From Skeletonema tropicum (Eukaryota; Bacillariophyta; Thalassiosirophyceae; Thalassiosirales; Thalassiosiraceae), in NCBI GenBank assembly GCA_037178625.1, contig CM074145.1, forward strand, positions 992,001 through 1,056,000: 64,000 nt of DNA, written 5' to 3'. The notes beneath the pieces are model-generated. The model was not told the origin of the DNA. It saw only the letters and a program-made list of their open reading frames with translations, and made no database searches. Positions 42,501 to 54,700 of the stretch are shown in pieces. Each line of letters starts with the position of its first letter. Within the stretch, counting starts at the first letter, position 1. The position numbers were made by a program, and so were the translations under genes.

Positions 42501-43189
42501 TCTTCCTTTTATGAGATTGGCGACTATTCACATCAGTTGAATATGCGGATCTCCTTCCAATATGGTCTGACTACAGCATGTCAATTTTATATGCTGTTTG
42601 TGTACGAAGGGAATGTGCCAAGAACAATCCTTCACTTCAACTGTACGTTCAGATTGATTTTGCACAGGTAGACATGCACCAAAGATTCGCAATAATAGAA
42701 CGGATGCAAACCGCATACAGCGTTGCATTACCCTTCTATTACTTATTGATGACGATGCTGAGCAGTAGTTGGGGTCGAATATCACGTAATGTAGATTCTA
42801 TATGCCCCAAGCTATCAAAACCAGTAATTTTGGTGGTATAAATCTGACTATTTATGAGCATATATTAGAGAGTAATAGCAACCTATAACTATACCATGGC
42901 GCGCAAACGTCGACGCAATATATGCGATACGAGTTGCGCTTGTTTTTGTGCTTCGTAATTCTGATTTCTTTGACGTATTGTAGGAGATGATGCTGACATG
43001 GAGGCAAATCGGCCATGGTGATGAGGTGTGGGTGATTGGGCTCTGTCGGGGGCCGGCTTTTTCAGAAGGCGGCCCTCGTAGGTATTAAACCAGAAGATGC
43101 CCAGGGGATAATGAAAAGAATCACCAGCGATCACCATGGCGCACCTCGACCCCGTACGTGCCGACATCAGCAACACTAGCTTCATATAA
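42501..43189. other. Interior of the 12-kb structure, no gene recognised
   Basis: There are only short open frames on both strands. No domain, RNA gene or repeat is seen. Confidence 0.35.
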
Positions 43190-44435
43190 AGTTAGACAGC
43201 CCCACTGCAGCAACTCACTCTCCAATAGCCTTTCTATGAAGCGGTGTCCTCAGGTGGTCATCGATCCACGCCATCGCTACTTATTATGACACCAAAGTAG
43301 AGGTGCCGGAAAATTGCGCTTTGACATCGGTGTGATGATGCACTTCCAATATGGTCTTCAGATGAATAGTTGGAGCTGCTCTGTCACTGAACTGGTTTGC
43401 AGACGCCATCTATATACTATTAAGCGGCGATCAGTCCCCTCTAGAGTGTGTCTGGGTGTTCTATGGCGCATGTAGTGGCATGGTGAATACAGTAGTTGAA
43501 AATTGATAATTTCCACAAAATACATCAAAAAGGAGACTGCACATATCTGACAGAGAATGAAATGAGAAGGTGCCAAAAGTCGGTGAGGTGATGACTATTA
43601 TATAACAATCAACACTGTTTCACCATGTTTCTCTATTTCATTGTGGCTACAACAATATTGGACTGGTTGGAATACAGCATGTTTTGGTGGAAAATGAGGA
43701 GCCCTACCCCGTCACATAGACGAGTATTTGAAGTAATGTTGAGTGCATTCACTCTGCAAAACAGGGGACATTTCACCTCACAACATCAATGGCAATCTGT
43801 TGCGAGCATTATACAGTGGTTTCAGAGTATCATATGACTCCTAACAGCACCATTCCTACCCGATGGGATCAAAGCAACAGCGGATGATTTGGCCTACTAC
43901 TCAATTATTACATCTAATTTGTATGTAATCAATAAAGCTGATAATAATAATCAATCATCATAGTATGCAGAAAGTGTCTTCAATGCACCATGGCTATTAA
44001 GTAACCGAAATCTATTAAATATGAGTATGTCATGATGTTGCCCGGCATGTGCAGATTTTATGTGTCTGGCGGTTAGAGCCGTATACCATCACAACGACGC
44101 CGATTCGGCCGCCACCGCTTACAGAATCGGAATCTACATAAAAAATGGGGTTAGGCACCATGTTGTTTATGTTGATTTTGGGAATGTTGGCGCAATAGTA
44201 CCATGGTTTGCCGTCGGATTCGTCATGGAGAAGATGTTTTTTGTTAGTGTGTGATGCGTGATGGCCGAGCACCCCGGGCCGACGATGCCAGTGCTACTGA
44301 ATTAGTACCCCCAATATCTTGGAGAATGGTCGGAATACCACCATGGCACGTTGCATAGGCGTTCTAAACCAACTAAATGGAAGGTTGTTGGTCTTTGAAC
44401 CAAAAGAATCGACCTATTATTGACATAGTTACGTG
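43190..44435. repeat. Right 1.2-kb inverted arm of the 12-kb structure
   Basis: This arm is the inverted counterpart of 32245-33493. Homology runs from AGTTAGACAGCCCCACTGCA at its inner edge to the TATTGACATAGTTACG stretch at its outer edge, 72 bp before the target duplication of the next element. Confidence 0.8.
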
Positions 44436-44507
44436 GTAAAGACGCCACCCGGGGTGGATCCGGGGTGTGGGCATCTTCTGGTTAAAGTGCGCTCTAGCTC
44501 TTGCGGG

Positions 44508-44518
44508 GGGACGGCACA
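44508..44518. repeat. 11-bp target-site duplication, left
   Basis: GGGACGGCACA lies directly outside the left terminal repeat of the OTU-transposase element; the same 11 bases occur at 56313-56323 directly outside the right terminal repeat. Confidence 0.75.
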
Positions 44519-44874
44519 CCGTTTACTAGATAGCATTTTTTATTGTGAAACTTTTTTATTCTCAGCACTTTTTATTGAGCTGCAGCATCTTTTATTCCTC
44601 ATTAACTTTAATTTAGTCAATTATTACACTAGTTATTAAGTTTTTTGAGCACCTTTTATTCCAGCAATTTATATTATTGGCAACTTATAATCTTCCACTT
44701 GTAACCTTCCCAGCATCTTTTATTGACTTGCCGAAAGACTTAATCACAGCCAATGAATAAGATATAGTATAAGATCTTCACAACAACAAAGCAAAAGATA
44801 TTTCTATCTAGCACATTTTCACATTTACAACACTATCTATCAAATTTGATCTCAAAAGAAGGTCTACAGATCTA

Positions 44875-46230
44875 GCAGGGAGAAAGACTGCCGCATCACT
44901 TAGTACATCGCTGCTGTTCGGCTTGTTTGCTGCACAATTGCGCTTCTACACGCAGAGGGACATCACAGAGAAGCTCTCAGTCGATATTGGACTTATTGGT
45001 GTGTGTACTACATCGCTCATACCACTTTTCATCGAGGCCTATTTCATAGGAGGCGTCTAGATCTGATCTCAAAAGAAGGTCTACAGATCTAGCAGGGAGA
45101 AAGACTGCCGCATCGCTTAGTACATCGCTGCTGTTCGGCTTGTTTGCTGCACAATTGCGCTTCTACACCCAGAGGGACATCACAGAGAAGCTCTCAGTCG
45201 ATATTGGACTTATTGGTGTGTGTACTACATCGCTCATACCACTTTTCATCGAGGCCTATTTCATAGGAGGCGTCTAGAGTTACAGATTTAGCAGGGAGAA
45301 AGACTGCCGCATCGCTTAGTACATCGCTGCTGTTCGGCTTGTTTGCTGCACAATTGCGCTTCTACACGCAGAGGGACATCACAGAGAAGCTCTCAGTCGA
45401 TATTGGACTTATTGGTGTGTGTACTACATCGCTCATACCACTTTTCATCGAGGCCTATTTCGTAGGAGGCGTCTAGAGTTACAGATTTAGCAGGGAGAAA
45501 GACTGCCGCATCGCTTAGTACATCGCTGCTAGACTGCCGCATCACTTAGTACATCGCTGCTGTTCGGCTTGTTTGCTGCACAATTGCGCTTCTACACGCA
45601 GAGGGACATCACAGAGAAGCTCTCAGTCGATATTGGACTTATTGGTGTGTGTACTACATCGCTCATACCACTTTTCATCGAGGCCTATTTCGTAGGAGGC
45701 GTCTAGAGTTACAGATTTAGCAGGGAGAAAGACTGCCGCATCGCTTAGTACATCGCTGCTGTTCGGCTTGTTTGCTGCACAATTGCGCTTCTACACGCAG
45801 AGGGACATCACAGAGAAGCTCTCAGTCGATATTGGACTTATTGGTGTGTGTAATACATCGCTCATACCACTTTTCATCGAGGTTTGTTTCATAGGAGGCG
45901 TCTAGAGTTACAGATCTAGCAGGGAGAAAGTCTGCCGCATCGCTTAGTACATTGCTGCTGTTCGGCTTGTTTGCTGCACAATTGCGCTTCTACACGCAGA
46001 GGGACATCACAGAGAAGCTCTCAGTCAATATTGGACTTATTGGTGTGTGTACTATATCGCTCATACCACTTTTCATCGAGGCCTATTTTAGAGGAGGCGT
46101 CTAGTGAGTTACAGATCTAGCAGGGAGAAAGAGTGCCGCATCACTTGGTACATCGCTGCTGTTTGGCTTGTTTGCTGCACAATTGCGCTTCTACACGCAG
46201 AGGGACATCACAGAGAAGCTCTCAGTCGAT
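44875..46230 (+). repeat. Tandem array of seven 199-bp units, each with a 60-codon open frame
   Basis: Units begin GCAGGGAGAAAG at 44875, 45092, 45291, 45490, 45720, 45919 and 46120. The 45490 unit is cut short and restarted, and the last is truncated at its 3' end. Every full unit contains the same open frame ending in TAG. It reads as a membrane-like peptide: AASLSTSLLFGLFAAQLRFY, then TEKLSVDIGLIGVCTTSLIP, then LFIEAYFIGGV. No unit has an ATG in that frame and the period is not a multiple of three, so it is not a repeat protein. It looks like an amplified C-terminal coding fragment or a promoter array. Confidence 0.8.
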
Positions 46231-46261
46231 ATTGCTGGTCATCTAGATACTTCTTGATAAA

Positions 46262-49200
46262 ATGGCCAAAGAGGCTGAGGCTGAGGCGCCTGATCCTTTC
46301 ATCAACTTGGTCAGAGGTGATGATGTTGATTTTCAGGTTAGATTCATGGTTAGTGCTGAAAGATCTAGAGTCATGCTCCAGGTTCTAGAGTTTAGAACTG
46401 AGTTCAGAAATGAGGTCATAAATGGTGGTCCTCTTGATCATGGTGATGGAAGAGTCATGATTTACAATCTTAACTCTGATGATGAATCAGACGAGGACGT
46501 TGCGTTGCTGAGGCCTAATGTTAGACAACATTTAACAGATCTGTTTGTTGTTGAGCATGGTCTGAATGATGTTGATACCGTGGAAGATGTTGGTGTGATT
46601 ATCAATGTTGCAGGTGATGGTAATTGTCTTCATCGTGCTTTTATGGCTGGTCTTTATGATTATGCAGTGGAGCCCTTGTATTTGTTCGGTCAAGGTTTTG
46701 GTGATGATGGTGCAAGTGCTAGATTAGCACACTTTGAGAATTTGAGTAACAACTTTATGAGCTCTTGGAGGGAAAGAATACGTCGACACTTGGAAGCTAA
46801 TCAGAGTCTATTTGTTTCGTCCAATCATAAGATTAGAGACGTAGCTTTCTCTGACCACGACAGATGCACTTGGATTGAAACTGACCGTAGGACATCGAAC
46901 GTCAAAGCAGAGTTCTTGGACAGGATTTGGAATGCAAATACAGACTTTAACAGGCCTGTGGGACCAAATTTTTGGAATGGGAATGCAGTCATTCTTGTCT
47001 TGTGTCATTTCTGGAGGCGAACTGTTGTCCACTACTCATCACCTCCAAATGGAGGTAGACACTGCTTCATTGCATATTGGAGCAATGATATCTGCAAGCT
47101 TCGAGTCCACGTTTTGAAAGTTCCTTCTCAGCAACAAGGTAGGAGAGGAAAGCGACCTTCTCATCCTTTCATTGCTCTTTGGAAAGGATGCTGTACAGGT
47201 TCAGACTACAGGAAGAAGGAGAGACAGTATTTCTGCACTACCGAATACGTAGGCGGACTTGATTATGCTGAATTACTCAAATTTTCCCAGAGCAGTTCAT
47301 CAACAACGACCCTCATCAAATTCAGGGTCAAATTCACAGGTAGATGTTTCCATCATTCACGAGATAGTCATGGCATTCTCAAAGGGCGTGCAAGAAAGAG
47401 GAGAAGGGACGAGGTCAGTTGACTTATTTTGAATTTGGCCTTGGCTGCCGTGTAAGAGTTCATTCTAATCCATAAGAATATTGTTCCTTTTGTTCTTATC
47501 TCTTTATTTGTATCTGCATAGGTGTTTCAATCTAAGAAGAAACCGAAAGAGATGACGAAACATCTCATAGGAAAGATGTGCCGTACCAAGCTCAGCTGTA
47601 ACAATACCAGCGGGGAGGTAACAGATGTGAAGACAATATACAACCTCAGATATGAGGCAAAACAGCTGGAAAAGAAGAGGAAGGGGATACGTCCAGATGT
47701 TCCAAACTACGAAAATATTCGTTATGCAGCAGAGAATACACGGGAGCAAGACCTCGAAATGCGCAAAGCCAATGGTGATCATTGCATTGCTATCCCTGGG
47801 ATACTTCAAACATTTGAAGTATATCCAACATTCAATATACATCTTCATGGACGAAATATGTTATTGGTAGCTGCTCTTTTAGCTTCAGAAAAGCGGCTTG
47901 TTATGGGCATTGATGCTACGGGCAATTTGCTCAATGTCCCCAACTCAAGTTTTGATGGTAAAATTCAGCATACTCTCATGACAATTCAAGCATCTGAGTG
48001 CCTCCTACAGGAAGAAGATGCCGGAAATTACGGCGACAATTTGTTTCACCCTGTAAGAGTTGCTGAGCGGGCATCTCCGAGCAACAAGACATCAGACTTC
48101 TCTGCATGGATTATACAAGTAAGGAAAGATACAATGACAGTCACCGAATCATATCCTGGCGCTGGAGATGGTATCGACCCTATTCCGTCTGTAGTGAAGA
48201 TGGATTGTGCACTGGAATTAGCACATGGATGTCTAGAGGGATTTCGCAGCAATCATCATGTTGCAACAGGCCAATTGTACAACAACATTTTTAACTACAT
48301 TTTGCGTCGCCATGATTCCCTCATATTGGACGCCAAAGATGACTTTGATGTGAAAAGAGTGTCAAAGATCACATACAGTCGGATACTTGCACACAGTCCC
48401 TGCATTATCAAGCAGTGCAAATCACATGTGCACCGGGCTGTGAGTAGCTACAGAAAGAACAAGACAAATAAACCCATCGAGTTCCGGATTCACTCTGAAG
48501 CTTTCGACCAGATCTTTTTACTTATTGCGAATGAAATGACGGCAATAGGCAGCATGTCCGAGCTGATTGTGCGACTAAGCATCTTTGTTGCGCTATTTGA
48601 AACAGAGTATATACAATGTCCTTTGTTTGATATGAACTCTGAAGTGCACGCTCATCATGAAACACAACTGGCAGAAACAGTTGCTGCAAAAATGAATACA
48701 GTTGCAACAGAAGAGATGGAGAAGATGCTGATTCCAACAGATGAAGAAATGGATTCTTGTATTCAGAGGGAGCTGGATAATGCAAGGGAAGGCAAGCGTA
48801 TCATTTTTAACAGCCACCTTGACGCTCGTACTGTTATCGATAGAATGAAGCAGGATATCAATTTTGGAGTGACATATCTGGAATCAATCGACAGTAGTGC
48901 AAAGAAAGGCAAGGTAAAAATTTGTTTGGTCTATTACTGTTACAGAAGAGAGGCGGACAACACAGTACACGTGTCACCAAGAAAATACGGAAGCTTCTCT
49001 GTGGAAGTAGATTTGCCACACATGTGTGGCAAGTTGCGTAACCCACTGTACTCTCCAACTGCTGCGAGATACCTATTATTAGAGTGGATGAGCCGTTCTG
49101 CATTGTGGTCACAGCAGCCCATCAGTGTTGCCGAAAAGGCTATGGATGCACGTATATTCAACAACAATCAAAGTCTAGAAGGTACATTTTGCTGTGAAAA

Positions 49201-49678
49201 GCATGGGGTGAGCACAGTCGCAGAAGATTTTGGAGACATACCATCCATGGTTCATCGAAGATACAATGACTCCATCGAAGAAGGGAGATTATTCGCGATG
49301 CAAATCAAGAAATCAGAGGCCCTTCTAAAGTCGAGGCGATTGAAACGTCAGAAAAAGGGACACCCAAAGAAAGATGATGATTCGGACGACATGGTATGGA
49401 AGGGTGCGCCTCGCTCAGTCAAAGGTATGCTTGATCAGTGGAATGACATGATGCACCGAGCTCTCAGGATTGCCCGAGATAATGGAGAAGTTGAATACAA
49501 AGACAATGTGAGAATATCCAAGTATAGAGTGATGAGGAAATTTGCAGATGAAACTGATAGCTCCTTTATGAGTGAGACAACTTTCAAGAACTGGCTTGCA
49601 GGCGAGCGGAAAGCTCCACTGGACAATGACTGGACAAGAGTCATTAAGAAATTTTCTGACAAGCATACGACAAAGTAA
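46262..49678 (+). CDS. OTU-domain/transposase-like fusion protein
   Basis: Exons are 46262-47413 and 47522-49678; the 108-bp intron has GTCAGT and CATAG ends. About 1100 residues. Residues 110-130 carry the OTU cysteine-protease signature INVAGDGNCLHRAF (Asp119, Cys122). A later Cys/His-rich stretch (VVHYSS...GGRHCFIAYW) may contain the catalytic His, not assigned firmly. The exon 2 part begins with a basic segment, then KTIYNLRYEAKQ, then LVMGIDATGNLL with a likely first catalytic Asp, then VVKMDCALELAHG about 97 residues on with a likely second, and CIIKQCKSHVHRAV, like the C..H motif of Mutator-like transposases. The fusion with OTU and the flanking inverted repeats and 11-bp duplication support a transposase role. 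The DDE assignment is an inference. Confidence 0.7.
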
Positions 49679-50115
49679 GACTCTTTGACGACCGCTTCAT
49701 TCTCTGGCTCAATGCCCTCTCTTGCCACACTAGCGGCTTTTCATCTTCTCTCTCTCTCATCTCCGTTGCTAAACTAACAGATCTAGGGTGTATCATACCT
49801 GCAGGATTTTCTACTCTCTTTCTCTTAATATCATACTCTATTACTTACTAGAAGCTCCATTGTCGTGCATGTCAGAATTGTCGTACACTTGTCATTATAA
49901 ACTTAATTGTCATGGTCATGGACTTACTTGTCATGGACTTGTTGGTGGTGCAGTGTACTTAGTAGAATTGGGTTCGATCTGGTATACGACAATGACGGAA
50001 AAGTTGCATGAACTGATTGGGATAAAGACCAAAGAAGTTGTAGCAATCATGTCGGCTGATTTCATCAATTCTGTGGTTTCGTTCGGATTGGAACCGATGT
50101 CTTCGACGAACAAAG
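49679..50115. other. 3' flank of the OTU-transposase gene inside the element
   Basis: Sequence between the stop codon and the retrotransposon. There are repeated short motifs (TTGTCATGGTCATGGACTTA, TTGTCATGGACTTG) and an open stretch on the plus strand up to the LTR. No gene is assigned. Confidence 0.4.
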
Positions 50116-50366
50116 TGTCACACCTACGTAGTGTCGGACATCAATCAAATTCATATTTATGTTATCTGGTTTCTCGTTTCTCAATATGTTTCGGAATGCT
50201 TTATCTGGTTTCTCGTTTCTCAATATGTTTCGGAATCCTCCATCGCCAATGAAAGCAACCGAATCCAAAAACGTTGATCGTTTCCTTTATATTTTAAGTC
50301 ATAATAATTCTATTCGTTACATCTATTGACCAATAATAAGCTCAATTGTTAGCTAGATTGGACACA
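50116..50366 (+). repeat. 5' long terminal repeat
   Basis: A 251-bp LTR starting TGTCACACCTACGTAG and ending TTGGACACA. It includes two tandem copies of TATCTGGTTTCTCGTTTCTC. By eye it is identical to the 3' LTR at 55785-56035, indicating very recent insertion. The left flank is ACAAAG and the right flank after the 3' LTR is AAGATAG; a short AAG or AAAG duplication is possible. Confidence 0.95.
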
Positions 50367-50415
50367 GTATTAATACTCCCATATAAACCAACCAAGAAGA
50401 AAAACTACGTACAAA

Positions 50416-51762
50416 ATGAATACCTACAAATCAAAGAACGCATGGTTGTTTCACACCAGGTACGCTCGGAACGAACTCACCTCCAAAAGTGCAGCAGCGC
50501 TCAGGGAGATGCCTCGTTTCGGAAGTAAAAGGATCTATGGACTTCGCCCAGATGGAAGCAAGATTGAGGAAGACTTCATTGTGTTCAGGGATAACGCACC
50601 TAGTACGGAACTTGAACATTACTTGGGCCAAGCCGAATCCTACGTCAACATGGCGGATGAATGTCAATGGGCCCCAGCCACTCGCTTCGCCAACTACGGG
50701 AAGCTTCTCGATGGACCTGCAAAGAACACGTGGAGGAAGCTGATGGATGAGGGACATGACTACTGGGATAACAATAATCAAGCGACCGATCAGGACTTCG
50801 TGGATGCTCTTGGTGCCTATTTCATCATGTGGACAAAACATCCTAACCCCGGTGATGCCTTCGATCAGCACATCCTTCGCATCCAGTACAAACACCAGAA
50901 GGAATTCAACCTACCAGTCAAACCAAGCAACTTCGTGGATCGAATGTCAGAACTTTGGAGATACAGTGAGATGATGCCTCGTATAGGAGCGCAATGTTCC
51001 GATATGCAAAAGACTACTGCTCTGATGCTTGGTCTCCCCGAGGAGGCCAAAGATTTCCTCCAAGATGAGAAGGACGTTGATGTTTATGACCTCCAAGGTA
51101 ATGGTAACAACGCCCTTGTATGGACCGACGTAATGGAGTATCTAGAGGCCTGGTGGTCTCGAGATTACGGCAAGGAAGTCCGAAAGAAGTATCAACAGCA
51201 AGAAGAGAAGAAGAGGAAGAGGAAGGATGACGACGATGACGATGAAGCCGATGGAGATGGAGGCCAAGATCGACGTCAACGGAAGAAGAAGAAGAATAAC
51301 CGCAATAAGAGCGGTCGCAATGGCAATGGGAACAACAGTAACAACACCAACAACGGCAAGGAGTTCCACTCCAAGCAATGTTCAATTCATCCTGATCACA
51401 ACCATAAGTGGAAAGACTGTATCTATTGTTTCAACGGGTCTAATTTCAAAAAGGAGCTTGCTGAGAAGTTCTATCAAGGCAAAACCAGGACGTCTGCCCC
51501 ATATTGGTGGAAGAAAGGTTATGAGCGTCGTTTCAAGAGCAACGAGCAAGAACCCCCGCAACAGCAACATGGATCTTACCTCGTAGCTCCTCAACAACCT
51601 GCTCAACTACCTCCAGCTCCAGTTCCCCAAGCACCTCCGCAACCAGCTCCAATGTTTGCTACGTCTGCAGCAACAGCTCCGTCAGCACCTGTTCAACAGC
51701 AACTTTATTCCATCCAAGTTAATGCCCAAGGTCAACGAGTCTTCGTCCCTCATCAGGCCTGA
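50416..51762 (+). CDS. gag: Retrotransposon gag protein
   Basis: A 448-residue structural protein that would form the particle. There is a helical capsid-like region at about 60-260 (FVDALGAYFIMWTKHPNPGDAF). A Lys/Asp/Asn-rich segment follows, then a Cys/His cluster, CSIHPDHNHKWKDCIYC, that may bind nucleic acid though it is not a classical CCHC knuckle. The tail is Pro/Gln-rich. The TGA stop at 51760-51762 is followed in the same frame by an open path into pol. Confidence 0.85.
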   Translation: MNTYKSKNAWLFHTRYARNELTSKSAAALREMPRFGSKRIYGLRPDGSKIEEDFIVFRDNAPSTELEHYLGQAESYVNMADECQWAPATRFANYGKLLDGPAKNTWRKLMDEGHDYWDNNNQATDQDFVDALGAYFIMWTKHPNPGDAFDQHILRIQYKHQKEFNLPVKPSNFVDRMSELWRYSEMMPRIGAQCSDMQKTTALMLGLPEEAKDFLQDEKDVDVYDLQGNGNNALVWTDVMEYLEAWWSRDYGKEVRKKYQQQEEKKRKRKDDDDDDEADGDGGQDRRQRKKKKNNRNKSGRNGNGNNSNNTNNGKEFHSKQCSIHPDHNHKWKDCIYCFNGSNFKKELAEKFYQGKTRTSAPYWWKKGYERRFKSNEQEPPQQQHGSYLVAPQQPAQLPPAPVPQAPPQPAPMFATSAATAPSAPVQQQLYSIQVNAQGQRVFVPHQA

Positions 51763-54700
51763 AACGCCGACCCTGTTGGGAATTGCACTACTTTCATCGA
51801 TATCTATTCTACGAGCCTTGAAGAAGTAACAGGGTATGCTAATGCCCCAGCTGCTCTTGAGTATCATGTCAACAATGTGACCTCAGAGCCTCCGAGCGCG
51901 ATTGATGTTCAACTTCCATGTTGCATCCGCGGGAACAATAATACAGTTCCTGCCGCTCTGCAAGCACAGCCCAGCTTGAATAGTGGAGTCCCGATATGTA
52001 AGGATCCAAGAGCGCAGCCAGCTTCTAGCCCTGCACCAATGCTCGACCGCATCGCATCAGACGCTCAACTTCATGATGATGAGTTCTTGAACGAATTGTT
52101 CAATAGTCACTTTGCGGAGGATGCACTAGCTGCAACCATCAACAACATTCCTTTCACTAATGAAGTAGTCGCTATCGAAGCGCAGAGAGTGGATTGTCCT
52201 GAATATCACGTGCTCGATCCAATCCCAGGCCAATCTAATGCGGAAGCTTGGGATTTCAACATTTTTCCAGATACAGTCGTTGAATCTTACGGCAATGAAC
52301 TAGTCGATTTGGGAGCAGCATTGCAGCTACCAAGCATTTGTGACAAACGAGTCAAGCAATTTGGGGCGATCCTCGAGTCATTTCAGTTCAGTGACCCTCA
52401 GATCACCTTCCAAGTAGATTCAAAAGGCAGAACAGTCCCTATGGCAACTGCATACGCTATGGTCAAGTCAGTCAATGGAGTCGAATCCAATCGCTTCCTC
52501 AAGTGCCTTTTTGACACCGGTGGCAGCGTATCGATGGCTCACCGGAGTGTTTTACCACCCGGAGCAGCCCTTCTTCAACCATCAAAAACAACAATATGTA
52601 ATACCATTGCAGGCAACTATGCACCAGTTGGATCCCTCCTCGGTGAAGGAATCAAGTTCCCTGAATTCGATGCCAACCTCACCGTTGACAGTCAAGAGTT
52701 CCTCGTCTTTGACGCCAAGTGTTCGTTTGATTTGATACTTGGTAATGATTTCCTGAGAAAGATAGGTCTAATAGTTGATTACGAAAGACTCGAGCTCGGG
52801 TGGCAGGGCAAGCGCATTCCAATGAACTCCAACTTTACAAAGGAGCGACTAAGTGCAGCAATCGATGGATGCATCATTGAAGATGAAGATGACGATCTGA
52901 ACTACCTCGACTCTTTCGCTACGTCAATTGCTGATTCAACCTATGACGAGATAAATGTGGATGAGGTCATCAAAGAGAATTGTCAGCATCTGTCTCCGAC
53001 TCAGCGCCAGGACCTCAGCGAGATGTTACGCAAGCATTACAAGCTCTTCGACGGCAAGCTTCATGTCTACAAAGGAGCCAAGATGGATATTGAATTACAA
53101 CCAGGAGCACAACCAGTTTTTCGGCGGCCTTACCCTACTCCTCGAGTCCATATGGAAACATTCAAGAAGGAGTTGCTGCGTCTCATCGACATAGGTGTTC
53201 TTGAAAGAGTCTCTGGCCCGTCTGCATGGGGACTGCCTTCGTTTATTGTTCCCAAGAAAGATGGCAAAGTTCGTTTCATAGCAGATCTACGTGAGCTCAA
53301 TAAGGTCATCAAACCCAAGGATTATACTCTCCCTATCATCCAGGACCTGATCCGAAAGCGTTCGGGATTCCAGTACATGACGAAACTTGATTTGAGCATG
53401 ATGTTCTATTCGTTTGAATTGACGGACAAAGCTAAGGACCTCACCACTATATCAACACCGTTCGGTCTCTTTCGTTGGACGAGAGCTCCTATGGGTCTCC
53501 GCAACTCTCCGGCATTTGCGCAGTCAGTTATTGAGGAAGTTCTTCGAGATTTAGATGACGTTGAAGTTTACATTGATGACATCGCCATATGGTCAGATAC
53601 TTGGGAAGACCATACACGCACCCTCAACGAAGTGTTCAGGCGCCTTGAAGAGGCAGGGTTTAGTGTTAACCCTTTGAAGTGCGAATTCGGTATTGCAGAA
53701 GGGGACTTCCTTGGTCATTGGGTCTCCAAGGATGGCATTCAACCTTGGCAGAAGAAAGTTCAAGCGGTTCTTGATTTGAAACGGCCTACCAACGCTAGCG
53801 AAGTGCGAACGCTTGTGGGCCTCATCAACTGGTATCGTGACTTCTGGCCTCGACGAAGCCATCTCCTCTCTCCGTTCACTCAACTTATCCGCGGTATTCA
53901 GAAGAAGAAAGCACCGATCGTTTGGACTCCAGAATTAGAGAAAGTTTTTCAGGAAGTGAAGCAAGTTATTGCAAGTGATGCTTTGTGTGCCTACCCCAAC
54001 CACAATGAGCCTTTTGAAGTCTACACGGACAGTTCTGATTATCAACTGGGAGCAGCCATACTTCAAGGCGGGCGCCCTGTTGCGTATTACTCCAAAAGAC
54101 TCTCGGCGGCACAGTCTCGATACACAACGATGGAGAAGGAGCTCCTGGCAATCGTCAGCACTCTCACGGAATATCGTACCATGCTATTTGGAGCAAAGAT
54201 CAAAATCTTCACTGACCATCGCAACCTTACATTCTCTAACTTGAACAGTCAGAGAGTCCTTCGTTGGAGATGTTTCCTCGAATCTTTTCATGCCGAATGG
54301 TTCTATCATCCAGGCAAGCTTAATGTGCTAGCGGACGCGTACAGTCGACTCCCCAAGTTTGATTTCTCAGGAGCCGAGAAGAGGCAGGATGAACTATCCC
54401 CTACTCCAGTTCAATTCAATCCAGTTCCCCAAGATGTCAATCAAGATGAAGAACCCAGCATCTTTGAAGAACAACTAGCAGAGTTGGCCAGTGATGACGA
54501 GTTCCCGCTACATCAATTGCAACAGTTCATGAATCTTCCTTCTACCGTCCAGAACCCTTTGCGCTATCAATGGCTTGCGGAAGAGCAGAGCCGCTGTCCT
54601 ACCCTTCAGCAGAAGCTCACTACTTCCCCAACGTTCTACCATCGTCGAACGTTTGGTCGCCATGATACGTCGCTGATTTGCTATAGCCCTACTCCTCAAG

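Larger units (their letters stand above)
32245..44435. mobile_element. 12-kb structure with long inverted arms
   Basis: Two arms of about 1.25 kb in opposite orientation enclose about 9.7 kb. The interior holds a 355-bp MITE (33860-34214), a short palindrome (34720-34792), a Tc1-like transposon (36549-40829) and a diverged tandem array (41.8-42.5 kb), but no gene that looks like the structure's own transposase. The outer limits are where arm homology ends; no target duplication was found. Confidence 0.6.

Noticed and set aside
44875..46230. CRISPR-like or satellite-coded repeat protein
   Set aside because: The 199-bp units are contiguous with no spacers, and the period is not a multiple of three, so neither fits.
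46104..46388. 94-codon frame overlapping the start of the OTU gene
   Set aside because: It runs from the last repeat unit into the OTU gene in another frame and has no independent support.
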